A stretch of 64,000 nucleotides of DNA from the NCBI GenBank assembly GCA_022653075.1, contig JALCSB010000004.1:87142-151141 (forward strand), given 5' to 3'. Each line of letters opens with the position of its first letter. The stretch's first letter is position 1. A program made the translations under genes and the position numbers. This document shows, piece by piece, positions 11,655 through 23,090 of this stretch. The DNA comes from Intestinimonas sp. Lineage in GTDB: Bacteria; Bacillota; Clostridia; Oscillospirales; Oscillospiraceae. Under the pieces are notes generated by a model. It did not search any database. It was not told the DNA's origin and saw only the letters and a list, made by a program, of their open reading frames with translations.

Positions 11655-11861
11655 TTACTTTTTGTCCAGACCGAATTTCTTGTTAAAGCGGCTCACACGT
11701 CCGCCCGTATCCACCATCTTCTGCTTGCCGGTGAAAAAGGGGTGACACTTCGAGCAAACTTCTACCTTGATGTCCTGCTTTGTGGACCTGGTTTCGATCA
11801 CATTACCACAGGCACACTTAATGGTGGTCTGCTGATAGTTAGGATGAATGCCTTCCTTCAT
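11655..11861 (-). CDS. rpmE: Ribosomal protein bL31 (zinc-binding form)
   Basis: This 68-residue protein opens MKEGIHPNY and contains CACGN and [13 protein letters not shown]. These give the cysteine set of the zinc-containing (C+) bL31. Zinc-containing L31 can be replaced by a zinc-free paralogue under zinc shortage in some bacteria. The ribosome-binding site is GAAAGAGGTGA. Confidence 0.97.
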   Translation of the reverse strand: MKEGIHPNYQQTTIKCACGNVIETRSTKQDIKVEVCSKCHPFFTGKQKMVDTGGRVSRFNKKFGLDKK

Positions 11862-11931
11862 TTAGGTTCACCTCTTTCTCGTTGGAGGATACATATGCTG
11901 ATATAACATAATGTGCACAAGTGCAACTAGT

Positions 11932-11960
11932 ATAATAGCATAGCCCCCCTAAAAATGCAA
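11932..11960 (-). promoter_or_regulatory. Promoter of rpmE
   Basis: On the minus strand, -35 TTGCAT (11955-11960) and -10 TATTAT (11932-11937) are separated by 17 bp. They lie 70 bp upstream of rpmE. Confidence 0.6.
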
Positions 11961-12002
11961 CTGTTTTTTTCTCATTGCGCCATATTTTTTCCAATCCGCT
12001 TA

Positions 12003-15000
12003 TTAAAGCCCGTAGGCGGCATCCGCATGGAAGAACCACAGTACTCGGCGGGTTACGGGTCTGCCCACAACTTCCGCCAACGCCCTGCTGTATACCGCCA
12101 TTTGTGGCGCATACTCTGCTGCCCGCGCCGCCATGGTGTTTCGACTAACCCGGTCGGTCTTGAAATCCACTACGGTAATACCGCTTTCCGTCTCGAACCA
12201 GCAGTCCACCACACCCTGTAAAAGGACTTGTTCCTCCTCCCCCGCCTGGGGATAGTAATCCTGAGCGGGTACCAGAATGGAAAATTTGAACTCCCGCTCC
12301 AGCGTACCGGAGGCCATCATCTCCCGCCCCAGATCGGAGCAAAAGAAAGCCGCGATCCGGGCCGGGTCCGCCGCCTCGCCCTGCTGAGGTGTCAGGATCT
12401 CCCGCCGGGTGAGCCGGGCGATCTCCTCGGCCACCTCTGCGGTACTTCCCGTTTTGGAGAAGTCAATATACTGCATAACCAGATGAAGCGCAGTTCCCCG
12501 CTGCGCTGCGGTTAATCCCATCTTCTCGGCGGCAAAACGCGGGCGGTTCAAAACAAATGGCCTATCCGGCGGCGGAGCCTGCTCCGCAGCCTCATCGTCC
12601 AAGGTCCGCCCCTTGAGCTGGGTCGCCGTCAGTTTAGAGGGAATTTCCACATCGGCCTGATGCGGGTACCTCCAGGACAGCTGCTTCAGCAGGGCCTCCG
12701 CGTCCGGGCCCCGGCCGCGTGTCTCAGCCGGTGCGGGCACCGTTGGTTTTTCAGGTGCCCGTGCCAGCTCGCCGCCATCAATCCATCGCACGTCCCACCT
12801 TGACCCATAGTCTGCGGCCGAAACTGTCACTGGTACACCGGCCGCCTGCCTCAACGGCCCGGCATCCGGCCGGGCAAGCGCCGCCATAAGCACCCACTGT
12901 GCCACCGACTGTGTCGCCATCAGGGCCTGCGGCTCCACGGGAAATCCCGCGTCCCCGGCCAACCGCTGCAAATCCCGCGCACCGCCGGTCAACGCGCAGG
13001 TCAAAATCAGCTTCTCCTGTGCCCGGGTCATGGCCACATACAGCAGGCGCAGCTCTTCCGCCATCATCTCAGATTCCAGCTTCCGCGCCACCGCCTGCCG
13101 AGCCAGCGTGGGAAACTCCACCATTCGTTCGGTATCCAGCCCTTTGGGCCCCACGCCAAGTTTCTGGTGAAACAGCATGGGCTTCTGCATATCCTCCCGG
13201 TTCAGCCTGCGTGCCAGTCCGGCGAGAAATACCAACGGGAACTCTAATCCCTTCGAGCGATGAATGCTGAGAATGCGCACCTGCGCCCCCTCCTGATTGC
13301 CTGTAGCCGATTCCAAATTGACCCCGCTCTCCCGCAGACGCCGCAGATAACTTAAAAAGCCAAACAGCCCCTTGTGTCCGGCTTCCTCAAATTGTCGGGC
13401 ACAGGCGCACAGCGCCAGCAGATTGGCCCGGCGCGTCTCGCCGCCCTCCATAGCGCTGTAGATTCCCAGAAGATTTGTACGGTCATAGAGCTGCCATAGC
13501 AGCTGATTACAGCTCAGGTCGCCGGCGCGGGCACGAAGCCTGGAAAGTTCCCCCAGGAATTGAAGGCAGTCCTTCTCTCCCCGTTCCGCGCCGGATGCCA
13601 GCGCGCTATAAAAATCTCCTTCCCTGTTTTTCGCCCGCAGTTGGGCCAGCCGGTCCGCGGAAAAACCGCACACCGGAGAGCGGAGCACTGAGAGCAACGG
13701 CACATCCTGTCTTGGATTATCCATGATCTCCAGCATGGACAGCGCCACGGAAACCTCCGTACTGTCAAAAAAGTCTCTTCCACCCTCGGCCGTCCATGGA
13801 ATCCCCTGCTCCTCCAATGCCCGGGCGTACTGGTGCAGCACCGTACCGGGTGACCGGAGCAGAATCACGATATCGGATGGGTTTACCGGCCGCAGGCCTC
13901 CGTTTTCGTTCTGAATCTGGAATCCACCGTCCAGCAACTCCCGGATGCGCCGGGCCACGAAGCGCCCTTCCGCCAAATCTCTGGGAGGGTTTCTCCCCTC
14001 TTCGGTCACCGTGCCGGACAGGTCAATGGTATCCAGTTCCAATGCCCACGGGTCCGCACCTTCCTCCTGCGTGGGGAAAGATGCGCCGGGATAAAGCCGC
14101 TGGTCTTCAGTGTAGTCGATCTCACCAAATTCCCGGGACATGAGGGCACGAAATAGATCGTTCGTACTTTCCAGGACCTGAGGCCGGGAGCGGAAGTTCA
14201 TCGTGAGCACAGCCCGGCGGGGCTCGCCCTCCTCCGCTTCACGCTGTGGACGAAAAGTGCGGTATTTCTCCATGAAAATTGTGGGATCAGCCAGACGAAA
14301 GCGGTAGATCGACTGCTTCACATCGCCCACCATAAAAAGCGTTCGGCCATTGTGGGAAATGGCCTGAAAGATGGCGTTCTGTACCTCATTGGTATCCTGA
14401 TACTCGTCCACCATGACCTCGTTATACCGTGCCGCCCACTGCTGCGCCAGATCGCTGGCCCTACCATGTTCATCGGTAAGCAGCCGAACCGCTCCGTGCT
14501 CCAGGTCGGAAAAATCTAAAAGGCCCCGGCGACGTTTTTCCTCTGTATAAGCCGTGCTGAAATCCTCCACCAGCGCAAACAAGCCCTGGACGGCCGGATA
14601 GACCAGATGCATATCCGTCAGCAGAATCTGGCTGGGCTCCGCCAACATCTCACTTATCCTGCCCATACGTTTTTTACATTTATCCCGGATCACCTTGATC
14701 TGTTCCTGTGTCTCCGGATCGGTGCAGCCGCGTACCGCGCCTAGTCTGGGAAAACAAACCTCCCTATGGTCCCATGCCGCGTCCCATCCCGCCCGCGTCG
14801 CTGCGGAAAGGGTACGCAAACTCTCCCACGTGTCGGTCAAACTGGGGGCGTAGGCTGAGGTAAGCTGTTCACTGCTCCGGGCCAGTTCCAGCGCCCGCGC
14901 AATCTGCTTCTCCCAGTAATCCGCCTGTGCCCGGGCATCTTCCAGCAGCAGGCGGCCCCACTGGGTCTGTCCTGCGTCCGTGACCCCCTCCAGCGCGAAG

Positions 15001-15590
15001 GCGGAAAGCTGCTGTGCCATCCAAACTGTCGGCGCGGGATGGCTTTGAATCCTACCATAAATGTCCAATGCAATTTGAATGAGCCTACTGTCGTCACGGC
15101 CGGCTGACATCATGTCTACCAGTCTGGCAAAATCGCTTTCCGGATCCATCGCATCATACCGCGCCTCCAGAACTTCGTCCATCATCTGCAATTTAAGCAC
15201 GCCGGCCTCGCCTTCATCGCACAGGCGAAAATCCGGGTCTAAGTCCAGCAGATGCCCGCACTCGCGCAGCATTTGGGCACAGAATGCGTGGATTGTGGAA
15301 ATCTGCGCTCCATAGACCCGCGCCGCCTGCCGCCGAAGGTGACGGTCATCCGGGCGTTCCTCCAGTCTTTGAGACAGTTCCTCAATAATCCGTCCACGAA
15401 GTTCCGCCGCCGCCGCTTTGGTATAGGTAATAACCAGAAAGCGGTCGATATCCTCACCCGCGTCCACTCTGGCTAACAGGCGCTCCACCAAGACCCGTGT
15501 CTTACCGGAGCCGGCGGCCGCAGAAACCAGCAGTCCGCCACCGCGGTCCTCCACCACAGCGCGCTGCTGTTCTGTCAGAGGAAACCCCAT
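12003..15590 (-). CDS. addA: ATP-dependent helicase/nuclease subunit A (AddA)
   Basis: This 1195-residue UvrD-type helicase carries Walker A SAAAGSGKTRVLVERLL near residue 25. It also has the helicase motifs VDEYQDTN, GDVKQSIYRFR and TIHAFC, and motif VI is LLYVAMTRA. The C-terminal nuclease domain has GVVDCWFETESGITVVDFKTDR, the RecB-type catalytic motif. With AddB it forms the Chi-regulated nuclease that resects double-strand breaks for RecA loading. It starts 22 nt after the addB stop, the usual addB-addA order. Confidence 0.97.
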   Translation of the reverse strand: MGFPLTEQQRAVVEDRGGGLLVSAAAGSGKTRVLVERLLARVDAGEDIDRFLVITYTKAAAAELRGRIIEELSQRLEERPDDRHLRRQAARVYGAQISTIHAFCAQMLRECGHLLDLDPDFRLCDEGEAGVLKLQMMDEVLEARYDAMDPESDFARLVDMMSAGRDDSRLIQIALDIYGRIQSHPAPTVWMAQQLSAFALEGVTDAGQTQWGRLLLEDARAQADYWEKQIARALELARSSEQLTSAYAPSLTDTWESLRTLSAATRAGWDAAWDHREVCFPRLGAVRGCTDPETQEQIKVIRDKCKKRMGRISEMLAEPSQILLTDMHLVYPAVQGLFALVEDFSTAYTEEKRRRGLLDFSDLEHGAVRLLTDEHGRASDLAQQWAARYNEVMVDEYQDTNEVQNAIFQAISHNGRTLFMVGDVKQSIYRFRLADPTIFMEKYRTFRPQREAEEGEPRRAVLTMNFRSRPQVLESTNDLFRALMSREFGEIDYTEDQRLYPGASFPTQEEGADPWALELDTIDLSGTVTEEGRNPPRDLAEGRFVARRIRELLDGGFQIQNENGGLRPVNPSDIVILLRSPGTVLHQYARALEEQGIPWTAEGGRDFFDSTEVSVALSMLEIMDNPRQDVPLLSVLRSPVCGFSADRLAQLRAKNREGDFYSALASGAERGEKDCLQFLGELSRLRARAGDLSCNQLLWQLYDRTNLLGIYSAMEGGETRRANLLALCACARQFEEAGHKGLFGFLSYLRRLRESGVNLESATGNQEGAQVRILSIHRSKGLEFPLVFLAGLARRLNREDMQKPMLFHQKLGVGPKGLDTERMVEFPTLARQAVARKLESEMMAEELRLLYVAMTRAQEKLILTCALTGGARDLQRLAGDAGFPVEPQALMATQSVAQWVLMAALARPDAGPLRQAAGVPVTVSAADYGSRWDVRWIDGGELARAPEKPTVPAPAETRGRGPDAEALLKQLSWRYPHQADVEIPSKLTATQLKGRTLDDEAAEQAPPPDRPFVLNRPRFAAEKMGLTAAQRGTALHLVMQYIDFSKTGSTAEVAEEIARLTRREILTPQQGEAADPARIAAFFCSDLGREMMASGTLEREFKFSILVPAQDYYPQAGEEEQVLLQGVVDCWFETESGITVVDFKTDRVSRNTMAARAAEYAPQMAVYSRALAEVVGRPVTRRVLWFFHADAAYGL

Positions 15591-15612
15591 GTTCTATCCG
15601 CTCCCTTCCGCC

Positions 15613-18600
15613 TCAGTTCCGGTCCGGCTCATCCCGCCGTTCCAGCGCATCCCAAAACGCCGCGCCGTCCAGCGGTGGAAGCCAGCGCCTCCGATCATCA
15701 CCGCGGCCCTCCTCAAAGTGGCAGGCCTGGGCATAGTCACAATAGAGACAGGCGTTTTTCTCCGGCCCGCGCCAGTACGGGTCGGCCGCGATATTACCCG
15801 CCGCCAGCTCCGTGCCAATGTCACACAGAATATGTTCGGTATGTGTTTTCAGCCGACCCAGCCGCTCCGCCGTCACCAGTGCGTCTCCCGTAATCGCACC
15901 TGTTTTCTTGCTGACACGCAGCGGTAAAAAGCGCAGGCCGCTCTTTCCCGGCATCTCCATGGCCTCCAGAACCGCCGGATCGTCCAAGAGAAGCCCACGC
16001 CGGCGCAATTCATGGTCCGCCAGCTTTCTCCGGCTCTCCTCCTCTATGGTACGGTTGCCGTGGATCACCGCCTCACGTGCCGGAAAATAAAGTATACCCG
16101 CCGCCGCTGTTTCTTTTCTGTAAAGCTCTTTCCCTTTATCGTCCAATGTGAAGAGATAGAGCAGCATCTGCAGCCCCAGGCCATTCCAAATCTCTGTAAG
16201 GTCAAATGACTTTCGCCCTGTTTTGTAGTCCACCACCCGCAAATAAAGTCGTCCATTATGTTCCCAGCCGTCCACCCGGTCCACAAAACCGGAAATGCTC
16301 ACGGTGATGCCGCCCACCGTAAACGTAACTGGCGGAAGATCGCCCTTTTCCCCAAACCCCAGTTCAAAGGAGATCGGTTGGAACTCCGAAACCGCTAATT
16401 CCTCCAGTGCATTCCATACCACTTGGGTTATAGGACGGAGCAAGCGTCCAAACAGATAGACAAACCGTGCTGTCTTACCGGTTAGTCCCCCCAGTTCTTC
16501 CTGGATGTAATTCTCCATAATAGACCGGACCTGGCTGCGCACCTGTGCCCGGTCCCAATTCCGGCAATCCGGATTTTCCAAGATGCGCTCCAGCACATAG
16601 TGAACAAAAGTACCATACTCCGGCGCCTCGAATCCCGCCTCCTGTCTTGGGCGTGCCTTGAGACCATACTGCATAAAATAGGAAAAGTGACAGGATTTAA
16701 ACCGGTCCATCCGGGAGGCGGACATAGGAACCTTCTGGCCGTAGAGCAGTCCGACCGCGTCTGGGGACAGGCTCCCCCGCTCCATGGATACGGCCTGCTC
16801 CATGCGCTGAATCCGGCCGGTGTAATCCGGTAGAGCAGCCAGTGCCTGCTTCGCGGCGGAATATCTTCCGGCAAGTTCCAGCGCCGGCCGGGGCGCAGAG
16901 AGGCGAAACATACCATCCAGCCACGATTCTTCCTCAAGATTCAGGCCAGGAAAAAGTTTCTTCAGACGGCCAATCAGAAAGGCCGGCCGTTTTTCCTCAC
17001 CCTGGGGATTCATTGCCGCCCAGCTTACAATCAGCCGCCGGGTTGGCTGGGTACAGGTTTCGTAGAGAATTGTCATCTCACGGTCCAGCTTGTCCACAGC
17101 ACGCGGAGCCATCTCCAAGCCGTAAGAGGCCAGCAGGCTGCGATCATCGTCGTTGAGAAGGCCGGGCGCCGGTGCCACCTGAGGAATCGCGCTGTCGTCC
17201 GCACCCAGGAGAAACAGTGCCTTAACCGCCCGGTTCCCCTGGCGTCCGGCCTCCCCCGCCGTCACACGGTCAAGTGAAACCGGAATGGTACCCACGTCAT
17301 ACTGAGAAAGAACCAGCTTCAGCAGGGCCGAAAATTCATCCAGTTCCATTGGTGTATCGCAGAGTAGGTCAGCGCACTGTTCTAACCCGCCGCACAGAAT
17401 GTCCCAAAGCTGACCATACTCCTCCGCCCGCTTCAGTTCGCCCTGTTTCCGAAACGCATCCGCCCGTTTCCGCAGGTGCTCCGGCAGATCAATTTTCTCC
17501 AAAAATCTGTAAAGTGATATTGCTTGCCCGTATCCAGTTTTATTCTTATTTTTCCGAATTTGTTCCAGAGTTCTCGTTACTTTACGCCGTGCCATATTTA
17601 CAAGATGTAACAGCGCGGTATCCTCCTCGGTCCACGGAAATCCATACCCCCTCGGATGCATGGTCCAGTCGGCTTTTTCCGTCCATCGGCTACCGTGCAG
17701 TCTCCAGGTAAGAACATAATTTTCCAGCAGGTCACATTCTTCCGGTGTTACATCGGTCAAACCGGTTTTAAGATAGCGAAACACGTCTTCATAGGCATAA
17801 TTCCCAGATACGGTGTCCAGCGCACCGGTCACCACGGCAAAAACAGGCTTCTGAAGGATATCCGTCATAGAATCCAAGAACACTGGTATGCCATATCGGT
17901 CAAAAACTTCCTCCACCAGAGGTCCATAACGATCAAAGCCGCGGGCAGCCACGGCGATATCACGGAACCGGAAGTCTTTTTCCCGTACCAGACGCAAAAT
18001 CTCGGACGCCACCCACTCCACCTCGGACCGCGGTAAGTCCGCGCGAAATAGCGTAACCATGCCGACATCCGTTTTAGCATACGGCGCCGGTACGTCCATG
18101 AAAAGCTGACGTTCCATGTAGGAAAGCTGTTTTACTTTACACTTATTTTCGGTATCTAGATACCGAATATCCGTCTTCATACCACACTCGGACGCTAACC
18201 GACTTAGGACCGCAGCCGTGCGCCGCGCAGGTCGGAAAACACCGGACTCGCCGTCCGCATCCTCCAGGCGGCAGCAGGTCAAGGCCACGGTCAGGCTCTC
18301 ACTCTGCCGGAGCAGTTGCTCCAGTACGGACCGCTCCTGCGGCGTAAAATCCGTAAAGCCGTCCACATATATATCGCGTCCCTTAGCCCAGCCGCAGTCA
18401 CGCAGGCCACGCGCCAGCCTGGTCAGCCGGTCGCGGGGATCAAAAGCCGTGCGGCCGGTCAGCGCGTCGTAGGCGCCGAAAATCAATCCCAAATCCCGGA
18501 GCTTTTCCCCCTCCTGCCCGCCGGTCTCCATCCCGGCGTCGGAGAGTTGCGCCGGAGTCACACCATACTGTTTGCACTCATCCAGCGTTGCCAACAGGCC

Positions 18601-18948
18601 GGATAGAAACGACGGTTTTCGGGACGGCTTTGCATATACCGCCAACTGTGCGGCAACCGCCTTCAAAGCGGCGTACATCAGCAAAATGCGGCCGCCCGCA
18701 TCCAGCGTTGGAGACGCCAGCCCGCCCGCCTGAGCAAATACGCGATTGCTCAGGCGGGTAAACGACAGCACCTCCGCATACCGCGAAACCTGATTTCCCG
18801 CAGTCCGGCACAACCTGCGTTCCGTCTCATGAGACGCCTGCTCCGGTACCAGCAGAAGTTGGGGGCGTGCCCCGCCGTTCTCCGCGATCTGCCGAAAGAT
18901 CTCAGAGGACTTTCCGGCCCCGGCCCGGCCCAGCAGCAATTGGAGCAT
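15613..18948 (-). CDS. addB: ATP-dependent helicase/deoxyribonuclease subunit B (AddB)
   Basis: I place the start at the ATG at 18948 (LQLLLGRAGAGKSS after it) with AAGGGAA upstream, giving 1111 residues; a longer reading adds an unrelated leader. The N-terminal nucleotide-binding loop is GRAGAGKSS. The C-terminal nuclease domain has GFVDRVDGW and RVVDYKTGRKSF. Four cysteines can hold the 4Fe-4S cluster of AddB: one in FKSCHFSYF and three in CLYCDYAQAC. AddB locates Chi and acts as a nuclease with AddA. Confidence 0.96.
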   Translation of the reverse strand: MLQLLLGRAGAGKSSEIFRQIAENGGARPQLLLVPEQASHETERRLCRTAGNQVSRYAEVLSFTRLSNRVFAQAGGLASPTLDAGGRILLMYAALKAVAAQLAVYAKPSRKPSFLSGLLATLDECKQYGVTPAQLSDAGMETGGQEGEKLRDLGLIFGAYDALTGRTAFDPRDRLTRLARGLRDCGWAKGRDIYVDGFTDFTPQERSVLEQLLRQSESLTVALTCCRLEDADGESGVFRPARRTAAVLSRLASECGMKTDIRYLDTENKCKVKQLSYMERQLFMDVPAPYAKTDVGMVTLFRADLPRSEVEWVASEILRLVREKDFRFRDIAVAARGFDRYGPLVEEVFDRYGIPVFLDSMTDILQKPVFAVVTGALDTVSGNYAYEDVFRYLKTGLTDVTPEECDLLENYVLTWRLHGSRWTEKADWTMHPRGYGFPWTEEDTALLHLVNMARRKVTRTLEQIRKNKNKTGYGQAISLYRFLEKIDLPEHLRKRADAFRKQGELKRAEEYGQLWDILCGGLEQCADLLCDTPMELDEFSALLKLVLSQYDVGTIPVSLDRVTAGEAGRQGNRAVKALFLLGADDSAIPQVAPAPGLLNDDDRSLLASYGLEMAPRAVDKLDREMTILYETCTQPTRRLIVSWAAMNPQGEEKRPAFLIGRLKKLFPGLNLEEESWLDGMFRLSAPRPALELAGRYSAAKQALAALPDYTGRIQRMEQAVSMERGSLSPDAVGLLYGQKVPMSASRMDRFKSCHFSYFMQYGLKARPRQEAGFEAPEYGTFVHYVLERILENPDCRNWDRAQVRSQVRSIMENYIQEELGGLTGKTARFVYLFGRLLRPITQVVWNALEELAVSEFQPISFELGFGEKGDLPPVTFTVGGITVSISGFVDRVDGWEHNGRLYLRVVDYKTGRKSFDLTEIWNGLGLQMLLYLFTLDDKGKELYRKETAAAGILYFPAREAVIHGNRTIEEESRRKLADHELRRRGLLLDDPAVLEAMEMPGKSGLRFLPLRVSKKTGAITGDALVTAERLGRLKTHTEHILCDIGTELAAGNIAADPYWRGPEKNACLYCDYAQACHFEEGRGDDRRRWLPPLDGAAFWDALERRDEPDRN

Positions 18949-19026
18949 ACTTTTCCCTTCTCTCTGAATATAAACCAGCCTGCTCGTTCCTGACATTGTA
19001 TCACATTTTCGGCGGTAAGAACACAA

Positions 19027-19056
19027 AGAACGCCCACAGATTTCTGTGGGCGTTCT
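19027..19056. terminator. Terminator between guaB and addB
   Basis: A perfect 14-bp stem (AGAACGCCCACAGA and its complement) with a 2-nt loop lies directly after the guaB stop. The following minus-strand bases are TTTGTG, so it ends guaB transcription before addB. Confidence 0.8.
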
Positions 19057-19075
19057 AAAACCTCAGCAGATGCGT

Positions 19076-20572
<1,497 letters not shown>

Positions 20573-20589
20573 TCAAAAGTATTGGGCCT

Positions 20590-20618
20590 ATTTTACGCTT
20601 GCGGGTTCTGGCTGTCAA
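20590..20618 (-). promoter_or_regulatory. Promoter of guaB
   Basis: On the minus strand, a perfect TTGACA (20613-20618) and TAAAAT (20590-20595) are separated by 17 bp, about 40 bp upstream of the guaB start. No guanine riboswitch-like leader is visible. Confidence 0.75.
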
Positions 20619-20636
20619 GAGGCATTTTCTCCAATT

Positions 20637-21374
20637 TCACCGTTTTTTCGCCGATAATGTGAGCGCCGCGTCAAACCGCGCGTCTCCGCCGCACCCCGCC
20701 CCATGGACATACCAAGTTCCGTCCTGCATGCCGGTATATAGTGAGAGCGTCTCGCCCGAGCGGCATTCCTTCAGGTAGCTGAGTTTCAGTTCCGAGGCAA
20801 ACCGCCCTTGCTCTATTTGTTCCAGATGGATTGCATCACAGGTGAAATCCGCATAGCGGACATTGTTTACATGCCCGTTAATATCCGCGTCGCTATACCA
20901 GGTCGGGCGGTCCTCCGCCTGTTCCAGTGAGATGGGAATACGCAGTTTGGGCAGACGCATCTGTTTGCACAGCGCTCCGCCGTCGCTTTCTGAAAACTCC
21001 GTCATATCGGCAAGGCGCAGCAACCGTCTGGTGTCCTGATCGGCCAGCACCCAAACGCTGACCGATTCTCCCACCAGCTCTTCGCCGGAATAAATATCGT
21101 AATCCCGGTACATGGCGGCGCCGTGGTTGCCCCGGTGCCAGGTACGAATGGTAATCGATTCGTCCCAAGTGAGCGGGCGCTCCAGCCTGTACCAGATGCG
21201 TGCCAGCATCCAAAATGCGTGGTACTTGGTGAGCATCTCCTCCCGGGAGGCATGCAGACGGCAGGCCGCCTCCGTGGCCGCCTCCTGAAGAATGCCCAAC
21301 AGTGCCGACGGCCGGCAGCTGTTCCGGGCATCTACATCCCGGGAATCCACCCGGCAATGATATTCATAAATCAA
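20637..21374 (-). CDS. Acyl-ACP thioesterase
   Basis: This 245-residue protein matches the FatA/FatB-like acyl-ACP thioesterase family: two hot-dog domains. The first contains FWMLARIWYRLERPLTWDESITIRTW split around YRDYDIYS. The second has the family pattern DINGHVNNVRYADF, which carries the catalytic asparagine and histidine. It would release free fatty acids from acyl carrier protein. It starts 2 nt after the zinc-ribbon gene, so the two are probably co-transcribed. Confidence 0.9.
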   Translation of the reverse strand: MIYEYHCRVDSRDVDARNSCRPSALLGILQEAATEAACRLHASREEMLTKYHAFWMLARIWYRLERPLTWDESITIRTWHRGNHGAAMYRDYDIYSGEELVGESVSVWVLADQDTRRLLRLADMTEFSESDGGALCKQMRLPKLRIPISLEQAEDRPTWYSDADINGHVNNVRYADFTCDAIHLEQIEQGRFASELKLSYLKECRSGETLSLYTGMQDGTWYVHGAGCGGDARFDAALTLSAKKR

Positions 21375-21376
21375 AG

Positions 21377-22000
21377 TCAGCCCTTCCTTCCATGAATGAG
21401 CAATCCGTCCTTGCAGCAGATATCATCCAGATCATCCGCTGTGGCCGCTGGCACCCTCAGCGTACCCCCGCATTGAGCACAGGTCAGATGGACGGCGCTG
21501 TATCCCACTTTCAGTTTCCATTCTTTACAGCCGCAGGAACAGGTAACCCCGCCTCGCTGGGCGATGCCCTTGAGCTCGGACAGAACTTCCTGCATGATCA
21601 CTTCGTTTAGGAAAGCTCCTCTCTCCCCTCTCTCGCTATCCAACTTATCCACCGCTTCTTCCAGGCGGCGCGTGGACCTGAAAACCAGATCTTCTTCTCC
21701 CACATAACAGCAGTCCAACCCGGAAGCATGGCAGGAAAAGGCCAGCGCCTTCTGATGGAAAAAGGCATCCATGGAGCAGGCCGCGGTGTGATCGTGCCCA
21801 CAAAACACGCAGGGTACCGTCACCTTTACATGGTCCCCAACCGGTTCAATCTTCAGCTTGGACTTCCCGCAGGGGCACGGAATCTCTGTCGACGCGGCGG
21901 CCAGTGAAAACGCCGATAGTTCCGCAATCACAGGCTGCCGGCATTCTGGGCAGAAATAGGCCAATGTACGCTTTTTTTCCTCTATCATAATCCGGTCCAT
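21377..22000 (-). CDS. Zinc-ribbon protein of unknown function
   Basis: I do not recognise a named family. The 207-residue protein has four CxxC- or CxC-type pairs: CPEC, CPCG, CVFCGHDH and, near the C-terminus, CSCG with CAQCGG. These suggest two or more treble-clef or zinc-ribbon folds. The middle part is charged and helical. It lacks a signal peptide. It is followed immediately by the acyl-ACP thioesterase gene and is divergent from spoVAD. Start choice is uncertain between the ATG at 22000 and an ATG four codons further in. Confidence 0.6.
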   Translation of the reverse strand: MDRIMIEEKKRTLAYFCPECRQPVIAELSAFSLAAASTEIPCPCGKSKLKIEPVGDHVKVTVPCVFCGHDHTAACSMDAFFHQKALAFSCHASGLDCCYVGEEDLVFRSTRRLEEAVDKLDSERGERGAFLNEVIMQEVLSELKGIAQRGGVTCSCGCKEWKLKVGYSAVHLTCAQCGGTLRVPAATADDLDDICCKDGLLIHGRKG

Positions 22001-22041
22001 TCCTTTCCATCACGGTTCGTACCAAACACTAATTAATGAAT

Positions 22042-22075
22042 ATTATACCTCATTTTTTCCAGCTTGACCAGTCAA
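22042..22075. promoter_or_regulatory. Divergent promoter region between the zinc-ribbon gene and spoVAD
   Basis: A perfect minus-strand TATAAT (22042-22047) can drive the zinc-ribbon gene. A small dyad TTGAC-CA-GTCAA lies at 22064-22075. Its left half can also act as a plus-strand -35 (TTGACC), with TATTCT 18 bp downstream facing spoVAD. No convincing sigma-G promoter (TGAATA, 17-18 bp, CATACTA) was found for spoVAD. Confidence 0.4.
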
Positions 22076-22148
22076 AATCCAGGCTGATATTCTTAAAAAA
22101 ACTGTTTAAACTATAAGCAGTTTGTACACGGATAGGAGCGAGTCGTCT

Positions 22149-22776
22149 ATGGAAAGTAAAAAACAGGGCCACCAGACCGTGGCCTTCTCCAATCCACCCG
22201 TGATTGCGGGCTATGCAAGTATTGTCGGTAAAAAAGAGGGCGAAGGGCCTCTGGCCCGCTTTTTCGACGTCATTGGCCCGGACGATACGTTTGGAGAAAA
22301 AAGCTGGGAGAAGTCGGAAAGCGCCATGCAGAAGCAGGCCCTGCAGATGGCGCTGGAAAAAGCAGGGCAGCCGGCAACCGTTTTGGACTATATTTTCGCG
22401 GGCGATCTGCTCAATCAGTGCATTGCATCTTCCTTTGCCGCGCGTAGTCAGAGCATCCCCTTTCTGGGGCTGTATGGCGCCTGTTCCACCATGGCAGAGG
22501 GATTGGCTTTCGCCGCAATGGCACTGGATGGAGGATTCGGAAACTGGGCCGCGGCGGTAGCGTCCTCCCATTTCTGCACAGCGGAACGGCAGTACCGCAC
22601 ACCACTGGAGTACGGCGGGCAGCGTACCCCCACCGCACAGTGGACCGCCACGGCGGCTGGAGCAACCGTCCTGTCCCGTACTGGGAGCGGCCCCCATATC
22701 ACTCATGCAACCATTGGGAAAATCGTGGACAAGGGAATTACCGATGCTAACAACATGGGGGCCGCCATGGCCCCGG
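22149..22776 (+). CDS. spoVAD: SpoVAD, N-terminal 209 codons (gene split by element)
   Basis: SpoVAD is a thiolase-fold protein of the SpoVA channel that binds dipicolinic acid during its uptake into the forespore. Start is the ATG at 22149 with AGGAG ten bases upstream. Recognisable blocks are the opening QTVAFSNPPVIAGYAS, then FAGDLLNQC, LYGACSTMAEGLAFAAMALDGGF, ASSHFCTAERQYRTPLEYGGQRTPTAQ interrupted only by length, and ITDANNMGAAMAP. After MAP the frame runs into seven foreign codons and a stop at 22799. The rest of the gene resumes at 27476. Joining at the shared CCCCGG gives MAPAAYDTL and a 338-residue protein, the same length I recall for Bacillus subtilis SpoVAD. Confidence 0.95.
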
Positions 22777-22796
22777 TAGATGCTATATTAGGACTA
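22771..22796 (+). repeat. Left attachment half-site of the spoVAD element
   Basis: The core CCCCGG is at 22771-22776. On the element side follow AGATG (22778-22782) and TAGGACTA (22789-22796). These are exact inverse complements, at identical spacing, of the arm on the other end of the element. Confidence 0.85.
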
Positions 22797-23010
22797 TAAC
22801 CGGTGGCACGCGCCGCGGTTTCATTCTACACGAATTTTAGCCGAACGTGAGGCGGTGACACATTTCACTCTGTTTTGTTGAGAACAATATAGACCCCGAA
22901 TATCAGCAATATATAGAGCCATGCCATCCCATCGCGAGAGGCTTTCTTCCATTTTCATCCAGTTATATTTGGATATACAAAGTTTTTTTCTAAAAGACCA
23001 TAAAAGCTTA

Positions 23011-23034
23011 TTTTTTCCCAAAAAAAGCCGATAT
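23011..23034 (+). promoter_or_regulatory. Candidate sigma-D (flagellar) promoter of the chemoreceptor gene
   Basis: GCCGATAT at 23027-23034 is a perfect match to the sigma-D (sigma-28) -10. The -35 at the usual spacing is poor; a TAAA lies at 23001-23004 but is 22 bp away. The site is 57 bp upstream of the chemoreceptor start. Motility-type control of a chemoreceptor would be normal for the family. Confidence 0.45.
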
Positions 23035-23090
23035 AGTTTCAGCGTGTAAATTAGGATTATGTTGGGGTCACTATATTGGAGGGAAGTTTA

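Noticed and set aside
22821..23021. Minus-strand 66-codon frame in the spoVAD element
   Set aside because: No ribosome-binding site, no recognisable domain, and it overlaps the promoter region of the chemoreceptor.
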